64,000 nucleotides of DNA from positions 229,675 to 293,674 of the forward strand of contig WTPW01000371.1 of the NCBI GenBank assembly GCA_009809945.1, written 5' to 3'. This document shows, piece by piece, positions 20,843 to 33,789 of the stretch (the stretch's first letter is position 1; each line of letters begins with the position of its first letter). A model generated the notes under the pieces. It was not told the DNA's origin. It searched no databases and saw nothing but the letters and a program-made list of their open reading frames with translations. The stretch comes from Gigaspora margarita. Lineage: Eukaryota; Glomeromycota; Glomeromycetes; Diversisporales; Gigasporaceae. The translations under genes and the position numbers were made by a program.

Positions 20843-23209
20843 TACCAGCCCATATAAGTAAATATTTTGTCTATTTAAATTTTTTTAACCAATTTTATAA
20901 GTTAGTATATATTTATATTCACTATTTAATATATTCAAAAACTTGATCAATTGCTATTTCTTTTAAATCAAAAAATATATTTAATAAAATAAACTTTTAA
21001 AGTTTCTTAAATTTATAAATAATATAAAAGCTTTAGACCTTAATGGATATATTTATGTTATACAACAACAAATTTATTACTAATATAAATATTTAGAAAT
21101 TAATAAGTTTAAAATAGCTAAAAATCAAGCAGTATTAACTAACAATAACATATCTTTTATATAAAATAACTTTAATCTAATTATTTAACTATCTGTAATA
21201 ATTGCTTTTATAAGACTTTTAATTAATATTTTACTAAGAAATTAAATTAATACAATTGTTTTAAAAACTTTTGCAATATGAATAAACTAAAGTATAAACT
21301 TTATTATTTTTGGAATTGTAGATAAAAGTAAATTTTTTTAATATATTTATTTTTAAACTAGCTTATAAAAAAAAAGCATTTAATAATTCTATTAAATTAG
21401 TTTTATTTGTTAAAAAACAAAATATCTATAATGTTTGATTTCAAATCAAATTCAATACAAAATTTTTCAAACTTTTTTAACTAACAAAGAATTTTTCAAA
21501 TTATATCAGCTTAGATAATTTAGTCTAATATACATATTCTTATATTCAAAGAAAAAGTTTATTAACTTTTTTCAAAGGTATGTTAGCATTAACAAATGCT
21601 AAACCTAGATTATTGATTATAGTTTTTTTGATTCATTTTATTAATTATTGTATTTATTGTTTGTTGTATTAAATTTGTTTGTCTAGAACTTGTATTTCCT
21701 TTATATTTTTTTTTATAATTCACTATATTTATATGTGTAACAAGCTACCCAAAACTGTATATAAATATTACTTAATGATAATTTAGATAATTCATTTCTA
21801 TTTTAATGTCTAAAAATGTTTGACTAAAGAATTTCAACCTGAACTTACTTTTATACACTCTCTCTCTCTTACACAAAAGTAGATATAAGTTATCGCTTAC
21901 TGAGTATCATGTTGAGTGCATACATAATCATAAGTCACAGTGAGCCTAGTGTAGTACTATAACAGGAAACAAAATTAAGGAACTAATGATACTTAAATGC
22001 TTTGTTTATTATTTTTTTTAGCTATTAATAGAACTATTGATAACCAATTCAAATATAAAGATAAAATTATCAATTTATTGAAAGACTACTAAATATTAAA
22101 ATGGAGTCAGAATTAGAAAACTATTGTATAAAGACAAAAATGCATTGCTCATAGTAAAGGAACAAAAACTATAAAAGTTCTTTTAAGAACTAAATTTAAA
22201 AGTAAAAGAAAGGCTATATTTGATAATATTAGCAAATTGCACTCATGTGTCAAGGAGCACTATAAGAACAAAATTGGTATTATATAACTAATACCAGTTA
22301 TTGGAACAAAGCTATTCAAAATCAAGAAGCAAAGGTATTGTACTATGCATTAAAAACAATGACATAGATAATCTCATGAAAAAAACTTTAAATTATCAAT
22401 AAATAGTTTAATAAATAAAAATAAGCAATGTTAAAAAAAAAAAATGTCCATACAATTTTAGATAATGAAAAGTCTAAAATTGAAGATGAATACTAATTTT
22501 TTTTATATCAATTCTTTTCATTTTATTTATAATAAAGAAAATATTTTTTAATTTTTTTTTTTTTATAATTAATCTTTTTTTTTTTATAAGTGATGATTTT
22601 TTGATTTTTAAAAAATTTAAACAATGTAATCAAATAATATAATAATTTTTCATTATATATTCTAATAAAAATGAATGCTTATTTTGCTAACAATAAAATA
22701 AAAATGCAGATAGATGTTATTCAATTATGAATTTACAACAAAAACAAATATCAAGCTTTACCAATTCTAGCACTTTATTTAATTGCACAGTTGTTTAATT
22801 ACATAACTGCAAATAAAGCAAAAAATGTAAGATTAAACCACGAACTTCTATTTGAAATAATGCTCTAAAAAGTGTACATTGCGACTTCAAGCCATAAAAG
22901 TTTATTTCTAATATTTTCAAGAAATAGCACATAGTTTTGTTTATCTTGATTCATACTAATACAAAGTCTCTTAGGTACAATTCTATGAACCTTTTTATAA
23001 TGTAACCTAATATTTGCACTCTTTGATTTAATATATATTTGGGTTAGATTATATCTCTTAAACTAATTATAAGCAAAGCCAGGCAAATTTGTCTAGAAAA
23101 TTGCTAAAATATACTTATAATCTATATTTTTTAAAATTTAAATATTTAATAGAAATTTTTTTGATAATATTTGAAAATAAGGATTAAATTATAATAGTAA
23201 TTAATTTTA
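20843..23209. other. Long AT-rich stretch without recognised genes
   Basis: No frame above background. There is a (ct)n run near 21849-21864 and many A/T homopolymers near 22440-22600. The segment 22080-22330 is somewhat less AT-biased and may be decayed coding sequence, but no family could be recognised. Confidence 0.35.
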
Positions 23210-23560
23210 TATTATAAGAAAAAAAGTTTAAGTTGCTTATAAGCTAAAAATAGACAAATTTTAAAGCCAAAAAAATTATTTACTTATTTTTGGCAAACAC
23301 TAGAATATTAGCTCTAGCCCTCTGTTTTAATACAATATTGTAGTTTATAAAAAGGATTACAACTTTAATTATTGCAACTTTTGTGTTTTACTTGTAAAAA
23401 TTAGAACTTGTATTAGAAATGAAAATATTTTTATTGATATGAATATATAAAATTTAAGAAAATCTAAAGAATATTTATAGTAAAATTTTTAAAATAAAAA
23501 CTTAAACTTTTATTGCTTTAAAGTTTATTAATAATTTTAAAAAATAAAAATTACTTTGAT
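23210..23560. repeat. Dispersed AT-rich repeat, copy 2
   Basis: Collinear with 6170-6600: gttgcttataagc, aatacaatattgtagtttat, ttagaacttgtattagaaat, tatagtaaaa and ttaaacttttattg appear in the same order as in the first copy. Confidence 0.5.
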
Positions 23561-23574
23561 TTACAGGCTATGAA

Positions 23575-23830
23575 ATTCACACCTCTGTTTCAAAAAAGTT
23601 TTCTATTTAAGTTAGAGTTATAAAAATAGCTAAGTTTATAGTAAAATTTAGCAAGAAATTTTTTTGTATAAAAAGAAGTAGTTTCATGAGCTAGATTTTG
23701 CGTTATAAGTAATTTTTTGATTTTTTCATAAAAAACTTTGTTTTTGTTATACAAAGAAAATTGGTAGATCATACTAATTCTGCAATTTTGATTGGCAGAT
23801 GCAAGGCTGTGAAGTTCACAGCTTGTTAAG
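23575..23830. mobile_element. Telomere-motif MITE family, decayed copy
   Basis: Resembles 19680-19870 in the same orientation: gttagagttataaa, agtaaaatttagcaagaaat, gtagtttcatgagctaga, tttcataaaaaactttgttt and gttatacaaag follow in order. The TTAGGG part is reduced to ttagagtta. The short inverted ends cacacctctg and cacagcttg are weak. Confidence 0.5.
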
Positions 23831-24129
23831 ATTAGCAATACTTTTAAAAAATTGTAATATTTTTAAAAATTCAGGAAATTTACCTGGATTACAGTTTAAA
23901 GAATAATATATTAAGTTCATTAAAAGATTCAATTAATAAATTTGAAAGTTAACTATTACATTATTAGCATTAATAATAGATTGTTTTTTTATCTACTTTT
24001 ATATTATTAATATTTTTGTAAATAATACCTTCTATTATTTTTTCTTAATTAGATTCTAGAACAAAAAATAACTAATTTATAAACAATATAATTAGTGTTG
24101 TATATAAATTATTTGTATACAGAAGTGGG

Positions 24130-24665
24130 CAAAATTTGATTAATTACTAATCCAAATATGATCTGCAGAATTTCTATATTAGAATTTGGGACAAATTCCT
24201 ATAAAATTTACTATATACTGGAATCTGAGAATCTTACAATAAAAAGTATTTTTTTTATTAAGTTAATAGCCAAAGTCAAATAATTGAAAGTTGTAGAGCT
24301 TACTAAGATGCATCTAATATGATTATATTATTCAAATTGGTCTGTGGATGCTAAGTTATTACTAAAAAATGATTGGCTAACTATATAAAATTTCTATAAA
24401 AATTTATAATCGTTTTTTAGTGATATCTTAGTCTCTACTAGGCCAATTTGAATGATATAATACTATTAGATGCATCTTAGTGAGCTCTACATCTTCCAAT
24501 TATTTGACTTTAGTAATTAACTTAATAAAAAAATACTTTCATTGTACAACATCCAGATTCAAACATATAATAAAAATTTATATTGTACTTATCCCCAAAA
24601 TTTACTATTGTCCCAAATATAGTAATACTGCTAATGATATCTAAATTATTAATTAATCTAGATTT
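24130..24665. mobile_element. Foldback element of the GTAGAGCTT-box family, copy 1
   Basis: The left arm has attgaaagttgtagagctta, ctaagatgcatctaat and attcaaattggtct, then aaaaaatgattggctaacta. The right arm carries these inverted (agatgcatcttagtgagctc, taggccaatttgaatgat). The outermost pair is tttgggacaaattc and ttactattgtcccaaa. The same boxes build the double palindrome at 58343-59134. Confidence 0.7.
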
Positions 24666-25070
24666 AATACCAATATTTGATTTGTTATCAAGATTATTTG
24701 CATAAATCTTATCAAATTTCTTGTCTTTAATTTTTTATCAAGTTTGAGTGCATCCTTATTATTTAAATCATAATAGGACAGCATAAGGGAAATTTATTTG
24801 ATTGGCTATAATCACAAGGATTGTAAATGATTCAATAGCTTATTCTGATTGGCCAATGTCATTAAATTGCAAAATGCTGTATAAGGTACCTTGATTTGTA
24901 CTGGGTACATTTTAAGGTTATCGGATATGGTATTTTTAGTTTTTACTGGTATTTGCAAGAATATGGAAGAACAAAAACAAAAATATGGTAATACTTACAA
25001 GGGACCCATATAATAATCCTTTTCCATATAGCATTGTATAGTACTAATCGTTATTACTAAAAAGTATAAT

Positions 25071-25105
<35 letters not shown>

Positions 25106-25189
25106 GAAAAAATCTTTGTGGGTGCTTATGTGCTTTTGTTATTACTTGTCTCGAATGTTTTTTTTTGCTATCCAATTTATTTTTATTAT
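24666..25189. other. Intergenic stretch with a long poly-T tract
   Basis: No gene. A T run of about 30 bases lies at 25073-25102, just upstream of the broken gene. Attgattggctata near 24810 and its near-complement attggccaat near 24860 may be a decayed inverted repeat. Confidence 0.4.
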
Positions 25190-27624
25190 GAAAAAAAACA
25201 AAGGTCCCTGTTCTATACAAAATTTTAATAGAAATTCTACTCTTTTCAGAAAATTACTTCTATCGCATATAATAAAGCACAAAATAAAGGAATGTTAAAA
25301 CAATATAGTGATCTAAAAATCAGGCAAGAAATATGCTATAGTCATTATTTAGATATAGTAGAGCCCGATCATCATACAAACAAAAAACTCCTGGTTGAAA
25401 TAAAAGAAGTGAATGTTAATGATAAACCAGTCGCATATTGTAATACCAAGAAGTCTTTTTCCAATAATGGTCTTGTATTTGCAGATCAGGTTCAAATTCT
25501 AACAAAAGTTCTTTATTAATTGCAACGGGATAGACCTGGTTTTATTGAACTTAGTCCTGTTCATTTTCAATTAATGATAGAAAATGCTAATGCTCATTTG
25601 TACAAGTTTTTTGATTAGATGGTTAAGGCTTTAATTCCTAATGAAAGATCTACATACAAAAAAATAGAAACAAAAAAAAAACATTAGTTAGTTTTTGTTA
25701 CATGATGGCAAATATACAAAATATGTTTGTTAATAGTTTTGAATTAGAGGTTGGTTTGTATCTCTTGGCATCTGGAATATCATCTGCTGCTATTGATACA
25801 TTGCATAATTTGGGTGTTATAGTTTGTAGTAAAACAATCAATAATTACAAAAAAACTTGTTCAAGATTATTATCAAAATATTCAAAACTTTTTTTACAAA
25901 CAACGTAATTATTTTTTTATATAATTTAATAATTTATATTGTTATTGTTATATAGATGTATTAAATAAATTTTTTTTTAGAATAATATTTTATTTGTTTA
26001 TAATCTGGATGACTATTATAACATACATGAAGAAAAACATCCTAATGCAACAATTCTATCAACAGCTTCATATTTGGCAACATTTATTTGCAAACTCATA
26101 AAATTATATGACCAATTCCTCTTATTTTTAATAATGTAAATATTTATAATCTACAGAATATTGATGCAAGCAATATTTGTTTTAGGTTATTACATCAATA
26201 TAGTGGAATCTTTGATATTTCATATGAAACACAAAGATTACAATGGATTGCATCTGGAGATTTAAATTTTGATTTTAATAAAATTGAATTATTGACAGTT
26301 CATGTTTATAATGATGCAATAAATGAATAAAAAGAGGAACAATCTACTAAAAATATTCGACTAATTGGGTTCCAAGAGCAAGGTTTACATACAATATATG
26401 ATTATATTAATGCACTTCAAATGATATTAAAAATTAATAAGGATACATAGCATTTAGATAATCACATAGCACCTATTGTAGCAGACTGGCCAGACCAGCT
26501 TTTCATTCATAAAGCAATTATAAATTTAAATAATTCTTCTTTTAATATTCTCTCTGAAATTTGTTCATTTATTACTCTATTAGGTCCATTGCATGTTTTC
26601 TTGAATAGTAGAGAGCAAACCGTAATTGTGTATTATTCTTTTTTTAAAAAATTATTTCATTTTGTTTTCAGCAAAAAAAAAATTGGCTAAGACCCCAAAC
26701 CGTGGTGAATTAACTTACTATTGAAGTTAAGCACATGGTGGGTGGTGTAAAGTTAAAGAAAAAATTATAGCAAAATTTGGATCAAATTGCAAAGATATTG
26801 AATACTGCATGGTTTTTGATCTCTTGGATAATTTGGTTTCAGCTGTGCTAGAAATAAATGCTGTTCTTTTTCGATCTGGCTTATTTAATGAATATTTGGA
26901 AATGATATTTTGAATTTGGATGTTTATGTTATGGTGGCAACGACATAATTATAACAAAGCACTACTTGCATTTCTATCCAATGTATTTTATTGGCAAGAT
27001 ACTAACCATCCATTTTTTGAAACACTTAAACTTTCTTTAGTAAATTTCAATGAATACTATGTTGAGAATTTTCATAGCAAAATTTGTGCACAAACTTCTA
27101 AAGATTTAATAGCAGAAAATATTATAAAACAAGCTTATGTAATTGGTATGCATTTCAATAATTTATTTATTTAAAACATTAACTAAATTTACAATATAGA
27201 TATGCAAGATAATGAAAACTTGCAGAACACTTTTATTAAAACAAAATGATATCTTTATATGCCATCACAATTGAATTTTTTAACTGAAAAAACCAGGATT
27301 TTTCTTTTTAATCATTTACAAGAAATTTTCAAAAATCGTGGGAAAAGCAAAATCTATTAAAAAAAAAATCTGAATACTATTTAGCTACTATGAACAAAGC
27401 CGTAGACACCAAATGTTTACCTACAGGTAGAATAAATTAAATTCAAATAAAATCAATAAAATATTTGACATTACAAAAATAAACTAAATAACTTTTTTTT
27501 TTAAAAAAAACGTATCTCTTACAATAAACCCTAATTATAGGATACAGTTCAAATAGGACTCCGGACAATCTATGTAATGTCATATTTAAAAAATCGCTAA
27601 CAGAGGGCCATTTTTTTAAAAAGG

Positions 27625-27750
27625 TTATATTTGAAAAGTAGGTATTGGGTAAAAAGGTTATATTTGAAAATGGATAATGGGTAAAAAGGTTATATTTGAA
27701 AATGGATAATGAGCAAAATGAGTATATTTGAAAGAATGGTAACAGGGTAA
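27625..27750. repeat. Tandem 30-base minisatellite inside the foldback element
   Basis: About four units of aaggttatatttgaaaatgg followed by ataatgggta, the outer units diverged. Confidence 0.75.
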
Positions 27751-27857
27751 TTTTTCAAATATTATATTTGAATAGTAGTAATGGGAATGGTGAGCGTCGG
27801 ATCTGTTTTTTTTTTAAGAGCATCGGGTCCTTTTTTTTTTTTTAGAGAGCGTCAGGA

Positions 27858-27986
27858 NNNNNNNNNNNNNNNNNNNNNNNNNNNNNNNNNNNNNNNNNNN
27901 NNNNNNNNNNNNNNNNNNNNNNNNNNNNNNNNNNNNNNNNNNNNNNNNNNNNNNNNNNNNNNNNNNNNNNNNNNNNNNNNNNNNNN
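27858..27986. other. Assembly gap (Ns)
   Basis: A run of 129 Ns flanked by T-rich sequence. The small frames that run through it are not real. Confidence 0.95.
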
Positions 27987-28019
<33 letters not shown>

Positions 28020-28810
28020 GAGTGTTGCTTCAAAAATTTTTTTTTTGAAAGCTTTATATTTCGAAAATTGGGAACCAATACCAAAGTTGGTACCTGATAT
28101 TTGAAATGTAGCTGATATATACCAAAATAGAACCACTAACAGAAAAAATTTTTACTATGATCCTCAAATATAAGCTTACATAGATTATTCGGGGACCCGT
28201 TCAAATTTTTTACCTGAACCTAACATGTGTGATAACTGTTATAAACCTTTAAATAATGGCGAAGTCCTGGTTTGTGAGCACAGCTATTATTATAGCTATT
28301 GCAACAATAGAATACTGCTGCAACTATTGTAAAGAGTATTTTAAGAAAGGCATTCACTATAATATTAAAAGTTTCATAAAATGATTAAAAAAAGAACCTA
28401 ACGCACTTACCAAAAAAGAAAAACAAGAACAAGAGNAAGAAAAAGAAGAACAGAAATCTGAATGGGACGATGATATAGTGGAAGAAGTGAAAATAGAAAA
28501 AACCAATGCTTTTTTAATGCCATTTAATGCTGTTAATGATTGGTAAATGTTTAAAAAAAAAATTAGTATTATGAAAACTTGCCCAAACATTCGATCTCAT
28601 TCGATCCCAAGTTTTCAAACGCAATAAAAAATACTTATAAACTTGTAGTTTGAATAACATTAAGTCAATTTGATGTGTGTCACTATTGTATCATATGAGT
28701 GATATTTCTTCAAAAGTTGCATTTTTTTGTAAATCTATTATAATTTGATTGGCTATTTCTGAATGACAGATGATCATCATATAACCAATAAAAATAAATT
28801 TTTCTCATGC

Positions 28811-29005
28811 TTAATAGAACCCTGAGCTATATATAGATAAATAACAATTTGCTTTTGCTTATTATTGACTATTATTTGTAGATCTTTTCTATATTTAGTA
28901 ATTTTAATACTTATTTTTGACTATTTTTTGTAGATCTTTTCTATTTTTAGTAATATATTAAGGTTGTTTAAAATTGTTAGCTATTATAGATTGCTCAGGG
29001 TCCTA
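28811..29005. mobile_element. MITE with AGGACCCTGAGC ends, empty-site copy
   Basis: The left end gaaccctgagctatatatag and the right end tagattgctcagggtccta are inverted repeats. The interior has two copies of tgtagatcttttctat. The same element occurs at 59232-59715, where it is interrupted by another MITE; this copy shows the uninterrupted sequence acttatttttgac. Confidence 0.65.
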
Positions 29006-29644
29006 TTATAATTAATTATAATTTTTGCAATTAATTAATAAACATCTCAAATTGTTCATAGAGGTAAAAGAAAAGTTCTCATAAAAATCTTTCTATGCTT
29101 AATCTGAGCAATACAAATATATTCTATTCAGGAGAATGGATTTGTTTTGATAATTTCTGTTATTATAGAATTCTTCTTTTATATAGTATAGTGAATACTC
29201 ATTATAATATACAAAATAGATTAATCTTAGATTAAACAAATAGTTGGATAATATTGACAATTCAATCCACTTTCTGGTATAAAAAGTTGTATATATCAGT
29301 ATTAATAATTTTTGTATATAGGATTTAATATAATTTTAGTATGCAAAATTTTGTTAGTTTATATACTGTATGAACTCTTTTCTGAACATCTATAGATCCT
29401 TAAGTAAACGCAAAAATTAGTAAAAGAGTTAAGCACATTTGGTAAACAAAAACTAATTAATTAAGTAAGCTCGACAGGCTACCTATAGTAGACTATCCAG
29501 CAAGACTAGCTGCAATAAAAAGATCTAAAAAGTAAGCCCTAAGAATACAGCAAACACCAACAAGGCTGTTGCTAACTATGTTAGCAGTGAATGATGACCA
29601 GGATAAGAACAGAAGTAAGATAGGAGCTACGCTCTCACTAATAT

Positions 29645-32035
29645 ACAATTAGATGGACATTGATAAAAATGATGCTAAAGAGGAAAAAAAGAGGAAAATT
29701 ACTCCCAACACTATTGGAAGCCAAAGAAATAGAATTTTCGCTTGAAAAAAGTAGAAAATTAGTTCAGACCCTGTCAAATCAATCGATAACATTATCAGTA
29801 GCCAAAATCAAAACAGATCTACATAGATTACCGCAACCGAAGCAATCAACATCAAGTTATCAACAGAAAATCTTTATTTGGTACAACACCAATCTGTAGA
29901 TTCTAATGAAGGACCCAAGTAATAGATGATGGTAACTGAAAACCTGAGCAGGACCAGAACATGCTAGAAAATCCAGGATTGGTGACAATAGTAGAAATCC
30001 AATTAGAAACTATTAGTAATACTAATAGGGCAACTTTGGTTAATGACTGCTTTTTCGATATTAATCTATAGCAATTCAGAGCACAAGGCCTGTATAAGAA
30101 AAATAACATAACAATAGAAGTAGATAACAATACACTGCTAAAACAGCCAATTGATAACCACTAGAAATATGCAAATAACAACCCATATGCAGTTTTGATC
30201 AGAGGAAACTTCACAAAATAAGGCACTAAATTTAGAACAGCTAAACAAAGATAATGATGAAGGTGTTAGTAAACTGGATGAACATACTGGAAGCAAGATT
30301 GAAAGAGAAAAGGAAGACTAAATGGAAACAGCATCAAATATTACGATTAATGGGAAAGACGCAACAGGAGAAACTGAGACTAAGAAAATGAGTTATAGCG
30401 AAGCAGTTAGACATCATTAGAGAAAAAGAACAAATAGAGTAATAGAATGTATAGTTGATAATGGATAGACAAAAAAAGTCAAGAGTAAATTTACAAACAT
30501 ACTAAAAAAAGAATAATTTCCTTTTGATTGTGATATATGGAACTACGACAGAATAATAGAAGCAATGGATGACCCAGAAATACTTGTTACTTTTATTAAA
30601 TATAAAATTACTATAGTTCCTAAAAATTACCCCATACCCATAGCAATAAATGCTAAACTACAATACAAAGATACACATTCTTTAGATCATTTACAAGGCA
30701 TGTCCCCTCTTAACCCCAACACCAAAAAAAGTACATTACAATATTACAGAAGGTGACAAATAGATACAAAAGGCAATATAACATTCCAATTATGAGTAAA
30801 GTTAATAGAGATCAGATTTTTATTAGTTTGAGAAGAAAGATTGCAATGGCCTTCCTAAAAAGGTTAGAGATGATAGAGATAGATGCACACGAAATAGCAC
30901 AATGGGTCTTCTACCTGGCCGGAGTTGCAAAAATTGCTATAAAAACACTATTCGAAACTATTAGAAAAAATGTGAGAGCAGCTTTGGCAAAAAGATTAGT
31001 AGAATTACCAGATACTTCTGAATTAATACCAGAAATAATAAAAGATATACTGCCATTCAAGTTACTAATTAAAAATAAAAATGAAACAGGCCAGATAGTC
31101 AGGGCCATTAGACAAATATTTATATTCACATGGTTACTAGATGAATACTTTGTAAATCAATTGATTCCTCTACTAGAAAACCCAAAGAAATTAGAAGATA
31201 AGTGGAAAGACCAGTTTCTGATAACTGACCCTAAAGAGTTATGACATATGAGAGAATTTTTAAAAAGCTTGAGAACGTAATATATCTTTAGGTGATTGCC
31301 AGATAAATACTTTAAGCTCCCAGAAAAATGATAAAACTACCACTCTCTAGCACCCTACAAATGCTGGACTTTAAAATAGCATATGCTTTTCCATTTATAC
31401 TGAAAGACTAGTTGGATTTTATCTGATATATAGAAATGCTAAGAGAATACTATGAATTTGACAAAATTCCAAATGATTATATTAAACATAAGAACTGCCT
31501 GTCTCAACAACTCTCAGAGCTGAAACTCAAAAGAAAATATGAATTTCCAATAAAGGATAAAAGAATAGCTCTACAATTCATAGCAGACATAAAAGTAGAC
31601 TTTTATATCCCTTAGATGATACCAGAAAAGTATATAGCAATAAATTATATGGAGAAACCTATATTACTATGGGATTTTGGACAAATAGAGGAGGTCATCG
31701 TAGAGGTGCTAATAACCACACAATAGCAACTAATAGATGCTGCTAGAGAACTGCAAAAAATTTATTACTTTCATAGATTGCCAAAGAGTTGGTTCAATAT
31801 AAAACTGCAGAACCAGAGAATAGTAGGCACAGACACAAAAAAGAAATTTCTGGACAACATAGACCTAATACAAGAACGGATTACACAAACAGCAGGATCT
31901 GAAAATAAGGTCATACTCCCAATTACTAATTACAAGAAAGTGAATGAAACAATCATGATACTTAAAGAAACCTTTGAATTTAACAACATACTAACACATC
32001 TACTCCAATTACCCAAATTGGAAAGACCAAACTAG
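29645..32035 (+). pseudogene. ORF1-like (Gag-like) region of LINE copy 1
   Basis: A chain of protein-like open pieces (29660-29899, 30565-30756, 30753-31244, 31778-32035) precedes the endonuclease, where non-LTR elements carry ORF1. The longest piece (163 residues) is Lys- and Ile-rich with no clear zinc knuckle. Assignment rests mainly on position. The pieces lie in different frames. Confidence 0.45.
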
Positions 32036-32159
32036 AACCTATTTGAATATGATCATTATGACTCAGACTAGAACAACGATACCCAATACCACAGTTGGTG
32101 ATCAACAAAATACTGAAATTAATAATACACCTAAGGAGACAATAAATAATTAACTAGAA

Positions 32160-32865
32160 GCAATCAATATAGCAATTCACAATGTTCAAGGGTTAACCAA
32201 CAAGACAAAATACCAAACTTGGTTAACATATTGCAATAAAGAAAATATTTATATAATAGTTATGTCTAAGACAAAGCTGAAACAAAACAATGTTTATGAT
32301 TTAACAAACCTATTATACAGAGTCTTTATATCAAATTACATTCTGGTTGTAACTGGATTACAAGAAGCAAGTATGGGATCTGCTTTAGCTATAAGACAAG
32401 ACCTCTGTTCATATACACAACATAGAAATAGAGCTGAGAACAGCTATAATAATAGATCTGTTCTTTTTAAGAAAAAATAAAAAGAGGATTATTTTGGTAT
32501 ATCTGCCACAAACTAGAAAGGAACTGAATACTAAGACTCAGAATAAGCTTATAAGATGGGTAACAGATGCATATGCATGGGGTTGGCAAGCATTTGTGAT
32601 AGGAGATTTTAATACAAACCAGAAAAGGAAAGGGAACTCACCACTACTATTATATATAAGTACAATTGGTTATGTAAGTATAATGGAAGCATACAATATA
32701 ATTGAATCTATATAGTGTAGAAAAGATCTACATAGTCAGATAGATGATCTATGGTTGCCCTCAGATACAATAATGGACTTTGAAATCCTAGTACTAAGAA
32801 GTGCGAAGGACATAACTGATAGTGACCATAAGTTTTTGGTGTGTAAATAGAAGACCTCGTTACTG
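32160..32865 (+). pseudogene. APE-type endonuclease domain of LINE copy 1
   Basis: Motifs appear in the usual order: N-V-Q-G-L-T-N-K at the start, M-S-K-T-K-L in place of the E-T-K motif, V-Y-L-P-Q, G-D-F-N-T-N (catalytic Asp and Asn), L-H-S-Q-I-D-D-L-W-L and S-D-H-K (catalytic Asp-His). This domain nicks target DNA to prime reverse transcription. Several stops and a frame change near 32480 break it. Confidence 0.7.
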
Positions 32866-33789
32866 AAAAACAGAAAGAATAATACAAAAAAGCAGAAGAA
32901 ATGATGAAAGGTATACAAGTATGATAAAATGGAAGAAGAGGACTAGTTAAAATTTGGAGATGCATCGACACAGAACTGCAGAGACATAAAGAAAAGTTTG
33001 AATTAATACAGGAAAAAAAACAACTAGACAACTTATGGCTAATATGGAATATAGCAGTGAAAATAGTAGCAAACAAGTTCATACTATTCACCTATATCAG
33101 ACAAAAAGAGTTCTATGCACACTCCTTCAAGGCCACTAAAATGCATATAGCAATGGTGCTAATAAGTAAACTTATAAATAAAATAAAAAATTTGAAGCCT
33201 TCAGCTACTTCAACAAGTATAATTTCAGAAGTGGATGAAATGAGAAAGTGGATAACAGATCTAACTAAAGTAGAAATTGAAAGAATAGAGGCCAAAGACG
33301 TGCATTTCAAATGAAAAGAAACAATAAAAAAACTAAAAGAAATTAAAATAATGGTTTGGACAGCCTGTAATACAGAAATAATAAGAACAAAATAATAGTA
33401 TAAGGTTCTATATGGTTTGAAGATATAATGATATAAGAGAAAACACTACAAAATGATAAATAGTATTCTGATTAAGACATGTCTAAAAATATTTTGGGTT
33501 AAAAATTTTTACTAAATGAATAATACTAATTTTCATTAAACTATTTCTAATTCTTTGTTGCTTTTTTTAAATTTGTATTTGTATTAATTATACTATATAA
33601 TTGTGCTAGCTGAACAGGCAAGTTGATAATGAAAATTAGAAAAAGATAAATGATATAATTGTAAAAGAAAGTGAGATCAAAGCAGTAATAAAACAACATT
33701 TTCAAACTAGACGCGCAAGAACCTGACAAAATAGAGTACTGGAAAGAATAAAGCAAATATTATGAGGAAAGAAAAGATATTCCAAAGGG

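Larger units (their letters stand above)
27546..28209. mobile_element. Foldback element inserted in the broken gene, containing an assembly gap
   Basis: The left end ttcaaataggactccggaca followed by atctatgtaa is inverted in the right end ttacatagattattcgggga followed by cccgttcaaa; gctaacagaggg pairs with ccactaacag further in. An N run at 27858-27986 sits between T-rich edges, so the size is uncertain. Its terminal motif resembles the ends of the MITEs at 28811-29005 and 59232-59715. Confidence 0.65.
25190..28546 (+). pseudogene. Broken multi-kilobase gene with a RING-like Cys/His C-terminus
   Basis: Successive open pieces on one strand read as a single protein cut by stops and frameshifts: 25190-25298, 25292-25519 (overlapping in another frame), 25702-25908, then unframed but protein-like sequence at about 25985-27170 (for example L-D-D-Y-Y-N-I-H-E-E-K-H-P, A-D-W-P-D-Q-L-F-I-H-K-A and L-N-S-R-E-Q near 26625), and 26920-27174. 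The end at 28220-28546 has C-D-N-C, then C-E-H-S-Y-Y-Y, a C-x2-C...C-x-H pattern like a RING or related zinc finger, followed by a charged Lys/Glu tail and a stop at 28544. It resembles a repeated uncharacterised gene family of Glomeromycotina; this is a memory-based inference. It is not functional as assembled. A foldback element holding a run of Ns interrupts it before the zinc-finger part. Confidence 0.6.

Noticed and set aside
27781..28136. Genes across the N run
   Set aside because: These frames are created by Ns and homopolymers.
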